This document shows, in pieces, positions 1 through 11,408 of a DNA stretch of 64,000 nt. This DNA comes from Tethya wilhelma. Taxonomy: Eukaryota; Porifera; Demospongiae; Tethyida; Tethyidae. The notes under the pieces were generated by a model. That model was not told where the DNA came from, searched no databases, and saw nothing but the letters and a program-made list of their open reading frames with translations. The translations under genes were made by a program, and so were the position numbers. Position 1 is the first letter of the stretch. The number at the start of each line of letters is the position of its first letter. The stretch spans positions 11,933,823 through 11,997,822 of the forward strand of contig CAXIPT010000001.1 of NCBI GenBank assembly GCA_964030475.1, read 5' to 3'.

Positions 1-1985
1 AGCCCTGCTTCCACTCATGGCTTCCTAGAAAAATGGCTGTAAAGTTGTTGCTAGGTAAACTATGGGAACACCATTAGTCAAGAGAGTACTGTGATTCTTG
101 TCAGATTTATGATAGTCAGGCCTATGATCGAACTATAACAAAGTAGATATCGTATGAATTCTTTTGGTGTGCTAAACAAAAAAGTAAGCGCAGTCTTCTC
201 CAACCCTCCTAGATTCCAATATGAAGGCATCTTTTGTGGCTTTTTGTGGCCTTTTTTGGACTGATTAGATACTTTTGCATAATGTTCATTAAGCCTCGGC
301 GCGTGCGTAGCACGTGCAGAGGATTACGATAGTCGTTTTTTGTGAGTGTCTGTCTGTCTGTCTGTCTGTTACTAGATTATCTGAAGAATGGTAGCTCTAC
401 GGTCCAAACAGAAGGTACTAACGTTCATGAATCGAAATTATCTAAAAATTTGTTGTGTAGAATCTTGCAGAATGTTGTAGTTTCTGAGATTTGAGGCTTT
501 TGTGCTTCTCTGAGTGCTTAGCTTCGAAACAGCACCCTTTGATCCCGCCCCATGTAATGTGCATTATCTAGAAACAGTAGAGCTTGAATCATGAACTCCT
601 AGGACCTGAGCATTAATTTTGGCAAGCTGGCTTAGCTGCTTGGACAGGTAAGTAACTCATTGATTGCAAATTGAATATAGTGAGATAATACTTTGTGTAG
701 GCTAGTTGTGTGTTTTGTATCAATGCCTGTCTGTCAGGCTGACTGGCAGCTAGATAGCTAGCTACAGCTGAGCATTCAATCAGTACTACAAGTGTTAAGA
801 GTATATGCTAAACAGAGGTTTGAATATATTATAGCTAAGCTAACTACAGCTCAGTACAACCTTGCTGCAGCAGGCTAGAACTTCGCAGCTAGGCTGACAT
901 GGCCTCTCAGTGGATCATGCTGGACAGATAGGTCACGCATACATGTTTATTTGTGCCCGGCATGCTAGTTGAGTGCGCTGAGGCTTATGCACCTTGGTGC
1001 TTTCATTAGTAATTGTTGTACAGCTAGCATTATTGTAATCAGCACAAAATAGATTTCAAATGATATATAGATTGTCATGTTTTAATCCCAAACCTGAGAT
1101 ACAGAGTTGCTTTGAATTAGAGGACGTTAAAATCCTATGCTGAATCATTGAGTATTATCATATATACAATTGTGGTCTTTACATTGTCCAAACTATAACA
1201 AAGTGGATATCATTTGAATCCTCTTGGTGTGCTAAATACAATAGTAAGAGCTATGGTCTTGTCCAAACCTCCTACACTCCAACATAAAGGCATATTATGT
1301 GGCCTTTTTGTGGTCTTAGTAGATACTTTTTGCGTTGTCACACAAAAACAGAGCTAACACTATTGTAATCAGCATAAAAAGAGCTTCCAAATGATATATA
1401 GATTGTCATGTTTTAATCCAAAACCTGAGATATAGAGTTGCTGTGATTTAGAGCACATGCAAAACCTATATATACTCAATCAAAATGTACAGTAAGTATT
1501 GTCCTATATCTGATTGTAGTTCAAGTCAGACCTACGTTGTCCAAACTATAACAAAGTGGATATCATTTGAATCCTCTCAGTGTGCTAAATACTATAGTTA
1601 GGGCCGTGATTTTGTCCAACCCTCCTACGCTCCAATATGAAGGTATCCTTTGTTGCCTTTTGTGGCCTTTTTTTGACCAACTAACTTTTGCCTAATGTTT
1701 GTTAGTGATTAGTCATATAAAAGTAAAGCTAGCACCATTGTAATTAGCATTAAAAGAGCTTTCAAATGGTGTATAGATTATCATTTTTTAATTAAACACC
1801 TGAGATACAGAGTTGCTTTAATTAGAACACCATCACCTATAAACCAACTAAATCAAGACAGTACCGTAATTGTGGTACAAGTCAGGCTTAGGTTGTCCAA
1901 ACTATAACAAAGTGGATATTGCTTGAATCCTCTAAATGCAATAATTAGAACTATGGTCTTGTCCTGCTAGATGTTTTCTTGCTAA
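1..1985. repeat. Degenerate ~355-bp tandem satellite array
   Basis: The landmark phrase 'aactataacaaagtggatat' followed by 'gtgtgctaaa' and 'caaccctcctac' recurs near 132, 1190, 1547 and 1900, giving a period of about 355 bp. The second half of the unit ('attgtaatcagca', then 'ctgagatacagagttgct') recurs near 1030, 1356 and 1730. The 132-to-1190 interval is about three periods, so older decayed units may lie between. Another unit lies at 3965-4207 plus 4898-4960, so the array once continued past the insertions described below. No coding potential is seen. Confidence 0.8.
288..560 (+). repeat. Dispersed repeat with internal simple-sequence tract
   Basis: The block starts with 'aagcctcggcgcgtgcg', runs through 'gattacgatagtcgtttttt', a CTGT microsatellite (about 348-369) and 'gattatctgaagaatggtagct', and ends near 'cttcgaaacagcacc'. 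The same order on the opposite strand is found at 12838-13095, where the simple repeat is (CA)n. A short fragment lies near 22300-22370. It is a dispersed, non-coding family of unknown class; the ends are approximate. Confidence 0.6.
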
Positions 1986-2072
1986 GTCATTTTTATACAT
2001 TTAAAAAAACACTGGAGTTTAGCTGTGGGTTTTTAGGTAAAAATAGGCCTCCACTTCACCACAAACTTCACT

Positions 2073-3464
2073 TTGCCTACAGACACCACCAGCAGGACCA
2101 AGAAGCGGGTACCCGGTAAGCGGAGGCTCAAAGGGTGCCCTATCAAAGGCTGTCGGTCTACAAAGGGTCTGACGAAACTATCGAACCATCTCAAGAGCCA
2201 ACATAAGAACCTAACCCCTCAAGAGCATGCGGAGGCACTGACCATAGTGGTGACTAAGAACTATCAGTGAAGGGGTCGACTCGGTTATCTATGAGCCCAA
2301 GCGAGTGGCCCAGGCCAAAGTAAGATCATTGAAGCCTGGGTCCACCAGGGAAGGGACCTTGGTTCTTTCTCCGAGAGTCACCCGTCCCTGGCCCAATTCT
2401 GGGATTGGCTGCAAGGAACTGATGGGAGTGTGAGGGTGGCGAGGGACATGGCTACCGACATCTCAAAGTTTCTCCACTTCTCAAACCCGAGAAAGTTGGA
2501 CTTTATGCATATTCATGTTCTGTCCAGGAGCTCCATTTTATCGAGTTCCTGGACAAGAAAGCAAAGATCGGACCAGATGGCAGGGCCACCAAGCTTGGTA
2601 ACATTGCGTACGCTGTAAAGTTCACCAGAAGTGCCTATCCTGAATGGCTCCATGAGCAGTTCTTGACTCTATCACTGAGCGGAAGCACACCCTCTACCGG
2701 CAGAGGAGACAAAAGGCACAAAAGTTACTTGAGGAAGCCAGCCTCGACCCAGAGACAGCTGACATGGCGAAAGTGAACGCCATCCTGGAAATGAGGCCAT
2801 GTGGTCTCACTTTTGCCAGGTCGCAGCAAGCTGCAGGGTGGGCTCCCCAGTGAGCCAAGAAGACTTGAAGATAGCAATGGGGTCCGTGTTCATCGCTGTC
2901 CTCCTCGGGTCCTCTCAGAGACCTGGCTCTTCGAGTTAAGGAGAGGCAAGGTCGAGAATGGAAACCAGGTGATCAGTGTCACTGACCATAAAACTGGCAT
3001 GCTGGGCTCCGCTCGGCTTATTTTTGAGCCGGAGCTAGCGGAAAGGCTCAGGGAGTACGTTAAGTATATCAGGCCAGACCAAGTTGGGAAGAAAGTGAAT
3101 GAGCTATTCATGAGGGAAGGTGGAGAGGCCGTCACACAAGTCAGCCAGCTGATGGCAACAATGGGAAGGCGGTTTGGTTTCGATCCTATCGATCACAGCA
3201 ACTGCGAACCGAAAGAAACATACTACAGTTGCAGTTCTAAAGCTGAACCAGCCCGAAACTGCTCTGGTGTGCAGTCAACTCCACCATTCGGTCGCTACTG
3301 AAGATAAACTTTACAGTGCCATTAAGGGGCCGGGCCGGCTCATGCTAGCTTGGCCTTGCAGCACACGAACACCCTTAGGAAGGGAGAAGCTAGCAGAGAG
3401 CGGGCCCCGCCGCCTCTCCAGAGAAGGAGGAGAAGAAAGAGAAAGCAGCGAGGCGGCCCTTTAG
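2073..3464 (+). mobile_element. Decayed zinc-finger + tyrosine-recombinase element
   Basis: The open frames on the + strand are fragments of one mobile-element protein. The first (2073-2270) has a basic N-terminus and a C2H2-type finger, CPIKGC then HLKSQH. The piece from about 2801 has the recombinase core strand 'VTDHKTGMLGSARLIF', and the frame from 3174 holds the catalytic end: TATANRKKHTT, LHHSVAT and KLYSAIKG, resembling the R, HxxR-like and Y boxes of tyrosine recombinases such as Cryptons and related metazoan insertions. The reading frame changes several times (around 2280, 2430-2800 and 3180), so no full-length protein remains. The element lies within the satellite array, and its exact ends are not visible. 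The family assignment is by motif only; the class is uncertain. Confidence 0.6.
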
Positions 3465-3489
3465 TCAGAAGGAGGCAATGTTGATAAAC

Positions 3490-3935
3490 TGAACTTGTTG
3501 CAAAATTGTTTGGTCATGTGACCTAATTAATATTCATTATGTTAACGTTTTAATTATAGGGCAATTAAAGACTGTTGCCATGGCAACCAAAATTTTATGA
3601 CATTTATTACATCAAAATATTAATTTTTACTGAAGGCTTTTTTAATAACTCGTTGCCATAGTGAGTTACAGAGCACTTTCCATTTAAGGCACGCTAAAAT
3701 TATGCGTAAAATTCGGTAAAAATGACAATATCTCTCCATCGAAATGACATAAAAAAATCCCCCACTTAAAATCAAGTTCAGTTATGATCTGATTTTGTCA
3801 TAAAAATTTGGTTATCATAGCAACAGTCCTACTACAGCGTTTATTAGGTGTTTATTAATTAATAGGTAAATTTAAAAGTCGGTTATAACCATGAATATTT
3901 ATGTTGTGGTTTCACAACTTTATCAAAATATTAAG
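3490..3935. repeat. Foldback element, older relative of the 4208-4897 copy
   Basis: The block shares 'ggtcatgtgacctaattaat' and 'ctgttgccatggcaaccaaa' with the element at 4208-4897. It has partly self-complementary halves ('gttgccatggcaaccaaaat' on the left; 'atttggttatcatagcaaca' on the right). Divergence between its arms suggests an older copy. No ORF. Confidence 0.6.
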
Positions 3936-3959
3936 TAAGGGCTATACTTTACATTAATA

Positions 3960-4207
3960 TTAACATTTACTATACTGAATCAAAATGTACAGTGAGTATT
4001 GTCCTATATACAATTGTGGTCCAAGTCAGGCCTACGTTGTTCAAACTATAACAAAGTGGATATCATTTGAATCCTCTCAGCATGCTAAATGCATTATTTA
4101 GTGCCGTGATTTTGTCCAACCCTCCTACACTCCATTATGAAGGTATCTTTGTGGCCTTTTTTTTTACTAACTATAGATACTTTTGCTAAATGTTTGTTAG
4201 TGATTAG
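3960..4207. repeat. Satellite unit, left part, split by a foldback insertion
   Basis: It carries 'gtacagtgagtattgtccta', 'aactataacaaagtggatat' and 'caaccctcctacactcc' in the same order as the unit at 1485-1700. The unit resumes after the foldback element, at 4898-4960 ('cattataatcagcataaaa'). Confidence 0.75.
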
Positions 4208-4897
4208 ATACTCAGGGGCATTAAGGACTGGGTCCAAACATACAACTAATTAAGGTAAAAATTTATGCAAAATTGAAATAACTACCTTAATATTTATAGC
4301 ATTACCATGAAAATCTAATTAAAGAAACTTATTATCGTCCTTAACATTTTAAAAAAAATTTTGGTCATGTGACCTAATTAATATTCATATAATTAACGAA
4401 TTAATTATGCGCCATATATAGGCTGTTGCCATGGCAACCAAATTACTGAATTGCAACATCATGGACTTCATTTTCCATGAGTCAAGTTTTAAATATGTTG
4501 TTGCCATGGAGAGTTATAATTTATTTTCTATTAAATTCCATATAAAGCACACCTCCAAAAACGACAAAAACGGCAATAGCTCTCCACGACAACAACATAT
4601 TCAAAACTTGACCGATGGAAAATGAAGTCCATGATGTTGCAATTATGACAAAACTAATTTGGTTGCCATGGCAACAGCCTATATATGGCGCATGAGGGGT
4701 TGACTAAATACTTCGTTAAAACAATGAATATTCATTTTTGTGGCTATACAATTTTTTTAATGTGTTAAATTAGGACCAAATTATTGTATAATTGTGAAAT
4801 CATCTTTATGATAAGGTAAAATTACTTTATTAAATTTTGAAATCAGCACTTTTTGCTCTTAATCTAAGCCGACCCAGTCCTTAATGCCCCTGAGTAT
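4208..4897. mobile_element. 690-bp foldback/MITE-like element with long palindrome
   Basis: The terminal inverted repeats are exact: 'tactcaggggcattaagg...' on the left (about 4208-4233) and its reverse complement ending 'aatgcccctgagta' on the right (about 4871-4897). Internal arms near 4404-4520 and 4576-4692 form a second long palindrome containing 'gttgccatggcaac'. An uninterrupted satellite unit at about 1705-1730 ('gtgattagtcatataaaagt') serves as an empty site and suggests insertion at TA. There is no transposase, so the element is non-autonomous. The 64-residue ORF inside is a by-product of the palindrome. Confidence 0.8.
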
Positions 4898-4975
4898 ATA
4901 AAAATAAAAAGCATCATTATAATCAGCATAAAAGAGCTTTCAAATAATGTAACACATTATGAAATTACCCTTCCA

Positions 4976-6535
4976 TTTATCATACGTACGGTAGTACGTA
5001 TAGTAGGAATGGGCCGAATGTCCCATAGGCACAATACAAAATGTTCATATGAAGAAGTTTACCCTCAAAACGGCCATATCCTCCTTGAACTGCAAATTAG
5101 TATACCTTTTGATCCAGCAGGTGCCAATTAGTGAGAACTGAGGACCAAGGTGCGACTATCACTGCTCAATGTACATGAGTAATGCTACCAAGAACCTTCA
5201 AACTGAACTTTCATCCAATTTTGACGCACTATAAACTCACTTTTTCTTAACACAACTATTGGCAAAAAGTAAGCTAAAGCTCTAAACAACATCACCACGT
5301 GTTGGAATTTTTCATTAAATTCTTATAATTGGAGAAATCTAGAAAAAGGTAAAGGGTTGTTGGATCTGCCAGCTCAGTTGCAATACATTGAATAGGTAGA
5401 GTTGTCTCTTTCAAGTGAAATTTGCCGCGGGAAAATAAGACAAATACCAAACATATTAAACATCATCAGATAGAAGGAGGACTGAACAACCTTAGAATGA
5501 GTTGGAAAATTTGAAATATCAATCATAGAAAAGAATATTCAAGAAAAACATGCAAATGATAGACAATTTTGGCCATTTTCCAATGTCAAAAGGTGTGACA
5601 AGCTGTGAGTTGTCAAAAATGATCACAAATTTCTTCATATGTATGATCATAAAAATCTAACAAAACAAAATTGAGTCTTCAAACTTGCTCACAGTGTCTA
5701 ACTGACAGATTACCAATTGTGTGCAAGGCCTAAAACTCACAGAACCTTTCCTCAGCACTCGTAGAGAGAGCTAGTGGGAAGCCACAATAGTGCCATTTTT
5801 GTTCATCTAACTTACTTACGTACGTACGTACTTCCTAACTGACTTACTTGAAAAGCATTTCCAGAGAACCAGAAAGTGTTGAGCCAACTTTGACAGCACA
5901 AAGTAACTCCTTTTCATAGGTACTACATTCCTTGATACTCACTTTCATCACAAATAAGCCTAAACAAAAACTAGAAAACTTTGAAACTTAGAGTATAAAT
6001 TCATGTACTTCAATGTAGCCATCTTCTTGTAGGTAGAGTTCAAAGGTCANGCAAAGCTCATCTGGTTCATCATCTGTGACATTTGCTGCTTCACCACAGT
6101 TAGCTATGTGGCTAACCTGGGCCATATGTATAAGCGTATTGTGACTGGACAACTTACTCAGCCTCTTTTAGCTAGTTGAGTGTGCCGAGGCTTATGCACC
6201 ATCGGTGCCTTCATTGGTTGTGTGATTAAACTAATATATAGCAGTTTAAGCTATATCTATGGAATGTCAAACAGTCCAGTCCATGGCCTAGTCTGTTTTA
6301 TTCAAGAAGTCTTTGTAATGAGCATGCGCAATACTGACTACTATATGTAAGAGCGGGGGAGCAGTTTTTATACCCAACTCTTGGCTGGCAGTCCAGTTTT
6401 AAGTTACCTGTCTGTTATAGTTTACTCCACTGCTTAGCCAACTTATTAGTAGGAATTTGAACCAATGGTCTAATGCAATAATATAAGCTATATGACACTA
6501 TTGTACAGATCATTGTATTATAATATATAACACTG
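4976..6535. repeat. Long dispersed repeat related to 34868-35715
   Basis: It begins with 'atcatacgtacggtagtacg' and 'agtaggaatgggccg' and includes 'cctcagcactcgtagagaga' and a 'cttacttacg' stretch near 5810-5850. The same landmarks in the same order occur in the FLII intron copy at 34868-35715. A single N at 6050 marks a contig join inside it. 'gccgaggcttatgcacc' near 6185 also occurs near 978, so other repeats are nested here. No coding sequence. Confidence 0.6.
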
Positions 6536-6538
6536 AGN

Positions 6539-6729
6539 GGTCATGGCAGGGGTGTGTGTTCTCTGATCGTTTGACCTGCTTTGTGTGCATGGGTCATGGC
6601 AGGGGTGTGTGTTCTCTGACCGTTTGACCTGCTTTGTGTGCATGGGTCATGGCAGGGGTGTGTGTTCTCTGACCGTTTGACCTACTTTGTGTGGGTTATG
6701 GCAGGGGTGTGTGTTCTCTGACTGTTTTG
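6539..6729. repeat. 53-bp minisatellite, about 3.6 copies
   Basis: The phrase 'ggtcatggcaggggtgtgtg' starts near 6539, 6592 and 6645 (period 53), and a shorter fourth unit starts near 6694. Copies differ at only a few positions. An N at 6538 abuts the array, so copy number may be collapsed. Confidence 0.9.
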
Positions 6730-6831
6730 TATACCAGGATATCTGTCAGTGAATTTGTGTTTTTGTTACCAAAACTTACAGCTGAGATTCCGAAGTTTAT
6801 TGACTCCAAAAGCTAAAAAAGAGAAGAGAAG

Positions 6832-6867
<36 letters not shown>

Positions 6868-6869
6868 CA
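6832..6869. repeat. (AC)n microsatellite
   Basis: A dinucleotide run with one interruption. Beyond it, 6870-7250 holds AT-rich DNA with a small hairpin near 6972-6991 ('agtttactgcagcagtaaact') and no gene. Confidence 0.95.
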
Positions 6870-7251
6870 TATGTACTTAATTACTATAATTATTTTTATA
6901 GTTTACTATAAACAGTAAAACCACAACCAGATGAACTACAGTGGTAAACTACTGGGGAAACTTAGAGTAGTAGTTTACTGCAGCAGTAAACTATACATGT
7001 AGTAAAACTACAGTAAATCATTAAGTTCAACCTTAAAGTAAACTATGGGAAAACAGCATGGTTTGTGCAGTGTAAGCTAGGTCATCGTATGAAAGAATAA
7101 TAATAATGTTATAGTTATTGCTTATGAGTCTTATGATAATAATATGGTCTGCCATGCAGGCATTCATGCATAAGCTAGCATTCTTCAAGTTCAAAAATTA
7201 AACATCGGCTAGAAGCTAGGGCTTTGGAACGAGGGTACTGTTACATTATTC

Positions 7252-8704
7252 TCACATTGATGGAGGGAAGTACTTCACACCAAGGAAGACAGCAATACTA
7301 ATTATTAAAACAGTGAGAAGGATAAACAGTGGTAAGGCAATACCCACACCAATACCCAGGGCAACCGTTTGATCTGCATCCAAGTTCCAACTCTGTGGAA
7401 GAAAAACAATGATCATAATACTATAGTACATTGTGTGCTATAATAATAATAATGATTATGGACTGTATGGTCATTAATTTTAAAATGCTTTTAGCAGTGT
7501 TCTAAATAATGACATTGTATTAATTGTTATACAGTACCTCAATCTCCTTTACCGACATGTACACCATCATCAGTGGTTCTAATATCAACTGCTGTTGAAA
7601 CTGTAGTGGTATTCATTTCAGCTTCAGTGATTAATACAACTGTCACACCATCAGATGTAAAGGTTGCAGTACTTGGTGCTTGTGTTTCCATGGTGCTCTC
7701 TGTTGTTGCCTCTGGTATTAGACAGGACTCATTATTACGAACCTATAATTCACAAAACACGTATAACAGACAAGGATCTTACATCTATAATAATTGTACT
7801 AAAATTTACTTAGAACTTACATTAATAGGAAAGGAAAATGTTTGCTGTTGTTGGACAATTATGAACCTATCAACCATAGAGAAAATTATAAATAATTATT
7901 GTGATTTTTATTAGTCCCACTTAAGTCATTGAAGCTAACCACAATGTGAGAGTTTCTGGAAGCTGGGTAATATCTTCCATCGGATCTGGTGCTCTCCAGT
8001 ACATTGGAACAAAACTTTATTCATTCACAAGAACTTTTTGTGTGGCTGAATTCTATCAACTCAATAATAATTCATATACCAACAAACATTAATTTTTTAC
8101 ACTAAAGTAAACACCAAAATTGTATACATATGCATTACAAAGACAAGTTAGTCAGGTAGTATAAAATACAGGATGCAGGTATGCCTGTTCAGTATTAATG
8201 TTGTGCGTAAACAATAATTTAGCTATAATATAATATTTTATATGTATTATCAAAAATTTTTTACCAGAAATGTGACATCTTGTTCATTCACATTTCTTCC
8301 ACACTGAAGTGACTTGTAGAGATATGAGTCATCATCAAGAAAACTACCATAGATATTGGAAGCACTATCAAATGTTTCACCAGCATCTTGAGCTTGAACT
8401 AAGAATTCTTGAAACTCATTTCTTGTGTAGTTTAAATGTACTACATACATTACCATGAGTGTGTAGGCGGATAACATTATAAGCTATATACTATAACCGA
8501 ATGTTTATTAGTGATCAGTATTTTAATCACATACTGTTAACAACAATTACATACATAAGTTATTTAGAGTGCAGCTGTCACCTTTGTGAGTATACATGTC
8601 TTGTGTGTATGTTCGTACATGTTTTCCAGGCTCTCTTCCCATGAATTAGTGCATGAGTAATAATCATTAATTTGCAGGGAGATCGAGAACATAAATGTAC
8701 GTGT

Positions 8705-8751
<47 letters not shown>

Positions 8752-9180
8752 CTTATGTTTATAATTGCATGGGTACATGCCTGTCTCACAAGCTAGTACA
8801 TTATTGTATCAGCCAGTGACGTCATCTAAAATGAAAACCTACTATATATGTGTACAGATCATGGGCAAAGCACCTATTCCTACCAGGCTGGATAACAATG
8901 CAGTACATAATTTATAACAAAATTAATAATTAATTTACTCCTCACATGTTGTGTTGCACTGGTAGGTTGTGATGTTTTCACTAGTGTCAGAGCCTTCTAT
9001 ACCAGCAACAACCAGTGTGTAGGGACAGGAGTCAACAGAATTACCAGGTTGACCAAACGTTAAATGAGTTATTTCATGACCATAGCAAGAATCATTTTGT
9101 GCTCCATCTCTGTACTCCAATGTGGCCAATGTGACGGACAGAAGTAAGTAGATAACAAAACTATTATATTGCTCTTCTGT
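7252..9180 (-). pseudogene. Reeler-domain protein copy A, probably inactivated
   Basis: It is a paralogue of the gene at 11401-16268 with the same exon order. Exon 1 (8946 to about 9180) encodes YRDGAQNDSCYGHE and CPYTLVVAGIEGSDTS. Exon 2 (8265-8440) encodes LNYTRNEFQEFLVQAQDAG and CGRNVNEQDVTF. Exon 3 (7940-8052) begins NSATQKVLVNE. A short exon near 7810-7857 encodes VQQQQTFSFPI. A Thr-rich stalk exon lies near 7570-7742, and a membrane-helix exon (7252-7392) encodes LGIGVGIALPLFILL and ends FPPSM-stop. Exon 3 has TAA at 8017-8019 where copy B has a Glu codon, with no indel around it. The ATG at the position of copy B's start is out of frame, and the in-frame upstream sequence is the (CA)n tract. 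The fourth-exon boundary is not fully resolved. It is a likely pseudogene; a truncated secreted product is possible if another start exists. Confidence 0.72.
8702..8748. repeat. (GT)n microsatellite in intron 1 of Reeler copy A
   Basis: A nearly pure GT run between exons 1 and 2 of the copy A gene. The His-Thr repeat ORF across it is an artefact. Confidence 0.95.
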
Positions 9181-9190
9181 ATACCATTTA

Positions 9191-9192
<2 letters not shown>

Positions 9193-9232
<40 letters not shown>
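9193..9232. repeat. (GT)n microsatellite just upstream of Reeler copy A
   Basis: A pure GT run lies about 10 bp upstream of the first Reeler coding sequence on the minus strand. It has replaced or displaced the region where a start codon and the first part of the signal peptide would be expected. Confidence 0.95.
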
Positions 9233-9234
<2 letters not shown>

Positions 9235-9249
9235 ACAATAACATAACAA

Positions 9250-11100
9250 GGGAGTTTATTGAATTCGTAAATATAATATTATTTATAGTGGTTTCAATCA
9301 TTATGCCCATTATTATAATGTACATGCAATAAAATTTCGCAATCATAATGGTATTTATGCAAGTGTAACTAATTCCTCGATTTGACATGTAACTGTTGTG
9401 TTCACATAATTATTATAAATTATGTCACATGCATTATAAGTGATACTGCTTCAGCCTTCCATTTTAAGCCTTTGGTAGCTGACAATTCCTTGATAGAATA
9501 TATTTTCTTGTTTGTTTCCATCATTGCAGGAAGTCAAAGTTTGGGGAATGGTGCTACCACATACTATGCTTCTGAAGGTAAACTGTAGGTAAACTGTAGG
9601 GCTGGAAAAGTTGTTGGATACCATGATTATCAGCTGATCGAATTATCTGCTCACTATAATACATATGCATAGAATGATGAATTTCAATAAATCACTATTA
9701 AAATTCTTAATGATTATTAGTTTATTGGCAGCATTAATTTAATTAGAAGAACAAAACCCACATAACTGGAGCAACTAGTAGACCAATATATTCATCCTGT
9801 TTTGGTTGCCACTAGCAAGTTGCCAACAACTACAAAATAGGATGTAAATAGATCGTAAGTTATTCATGCATATTATGTATTGCATGTGACATGCAATAAA
9901 GTACTTTTATCCTGACTTGGGGTGTGACTAAGGACCTGATCCATTCACGTATGCATTTCAAATGATATGGGAGGCAATGATCTGTGTAAGATCATGCACT
10001 AAACATTTTTGTTATTATATCTGTCTCTGTTGAGCAATTCATGCAGTTACAGTGTGGGTGTGTGACTATCAATTACATTTTTTGTGTGCATGTGAGGGAA
10101 AGCCAACATATGCATGGATGGCCTGCATGTGACATAACATTATAAAGCAACCTCAAATCAGTATAAAAATGCAATTACTTTTTCAATATTCCACAACCAA
10201 TAATAATAACCTAGCTATCACATGTACATTAGGTCCTATAGGGAACACTTATTCTACTGTGGTAGTTCTACAAATTAATATAATAATATATTATATGTAC
10301 AAATAATTTTATGCTGCCCACTGCAGCACTACAGCTGTAGGCTTGTCCGTGCATGCATGTATGCTTGGCATGATAATTTTATGATACGACTACATTTCAC
10401 CACCACATCATAATTATAGAAATCACAGCTATACATTTTCTAATAACTTGGTAGTTACCTGTCAGGCTATAGAATTTATAAGATTTGTACAGCAGGCATA
10501 TAATTATATATATATTATTATAATAATTATATATAAATTTTTATTATAATGATTAATTATCAGCTGAAGAGCATAGATAGCTGTATAGTGACAAAAACCA
10601 AAAAACAATAATTATTATACTTTACCTGTACATGATTAACTCATCATGTCGGCCAATAGTAGTTTCGTCACTAATCTTGCTGTCAAAATTATTTCCACAG
10701 GTATGAACATCACGTACATATTGTACATATGAACGATGATGCTTATATTAGAGATAATCGTTGTTGACAATCTTTATCTAGCTCGATCAGGTAACTGGGT
10801 CTTGGCTTAGCACAATAATTATAATTATACTTACATACGACCGCACAAAAAAAATATTAAAATTAATTTTAATTGCTTCTATCAATAGAAAACATTAGTA
10901 TAATGTAAACATGTCAACACAACAATAATTAAAAAACTGTCGGTGCACGTACTATCCTAATATGCAATGTAATAATCTACAGACAACAGTTATACATCTT
11001 TTGTAAGTACATACTATGTTCTAGTCTATCTACTTTCTCCTTCCATGATGTTAGTTTCCCTGAATAATGCATTCCAAAGTGAATGGCACATAAAGTAAGG
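9250..11100. other. AT-rich intergenic stretch without a gene
   Basis: I see no credible exon on either strand. The stretch contains AT-rich runs (for example about 10500-10560) and short ORFs without family resemblance or splice context. Confidence 0.6.
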
Positions 11101-11103
11101 TGA

Positions 11104-11210
11104 AATGGGGTAATTTTGGCCAGCATATATTTCCAATTACTGCATAAACAAGTCCCTCTCAGACTTCACAACCGCCAACAAGTTGTAATACACACACTTC
11201 AGATAGTGTG

Positions 11211-11255
<45 letters not shown>

Positions 11256-11256
11256 N

Positions 11257-11309
<53 letters not shown>

Positions 11310-11408
11310 CACACTATCTGAAGTGTGTGTATTACAACTTGTTGGCTAAGTAGCCACACCAACGTTGACAGTATTATGTATACATGACTGGATACCAAAA
11401 TTACCCCA
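11104..11408. repeat. Palindromic (CA/TG)n element around an N, overlapping Reeler B stop codon
   Basis: The core palindrome runs 11174-11346, with arms 'gccaacaagttgtaatacac' and its exact reverse complement, a long (AC)n/(TG)n run, and N at 11256 near the centre. Outer ends also match inverted: 'atggggtaattttgg' near 11105 and 'ccaaaattaccccat' at 11395-11409. The right outer end includes the stop codon of the Reeler B gene (11401-11403). The N may hide extra dinucleotide repeats. Confidence 0.8.

Noticed and set aside
1..2000. Satellite units considered as a CRISPR-like array
   Set aside because: The unit is about 355 bp with diverged copies and no short repeat/spacer pattern, and the genome is animal.
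2890..3135. Antisense ORF across the recombinase fragment
   Set aside because: It is the shadow of the + strand recombinase frame, which alone has recognisable motifs.
8578..8778. ORFs rich in His-Thr or Val-Cys repeats at dinucleotide runs (also 9188-9388, 12882-13234)
   Set aside because: They are translations of (CA)n/(GT)n microsatellites with no conserved flanks. The ORF at 12995-13234 overlaps the real stalk exon of Reeler B only in part.
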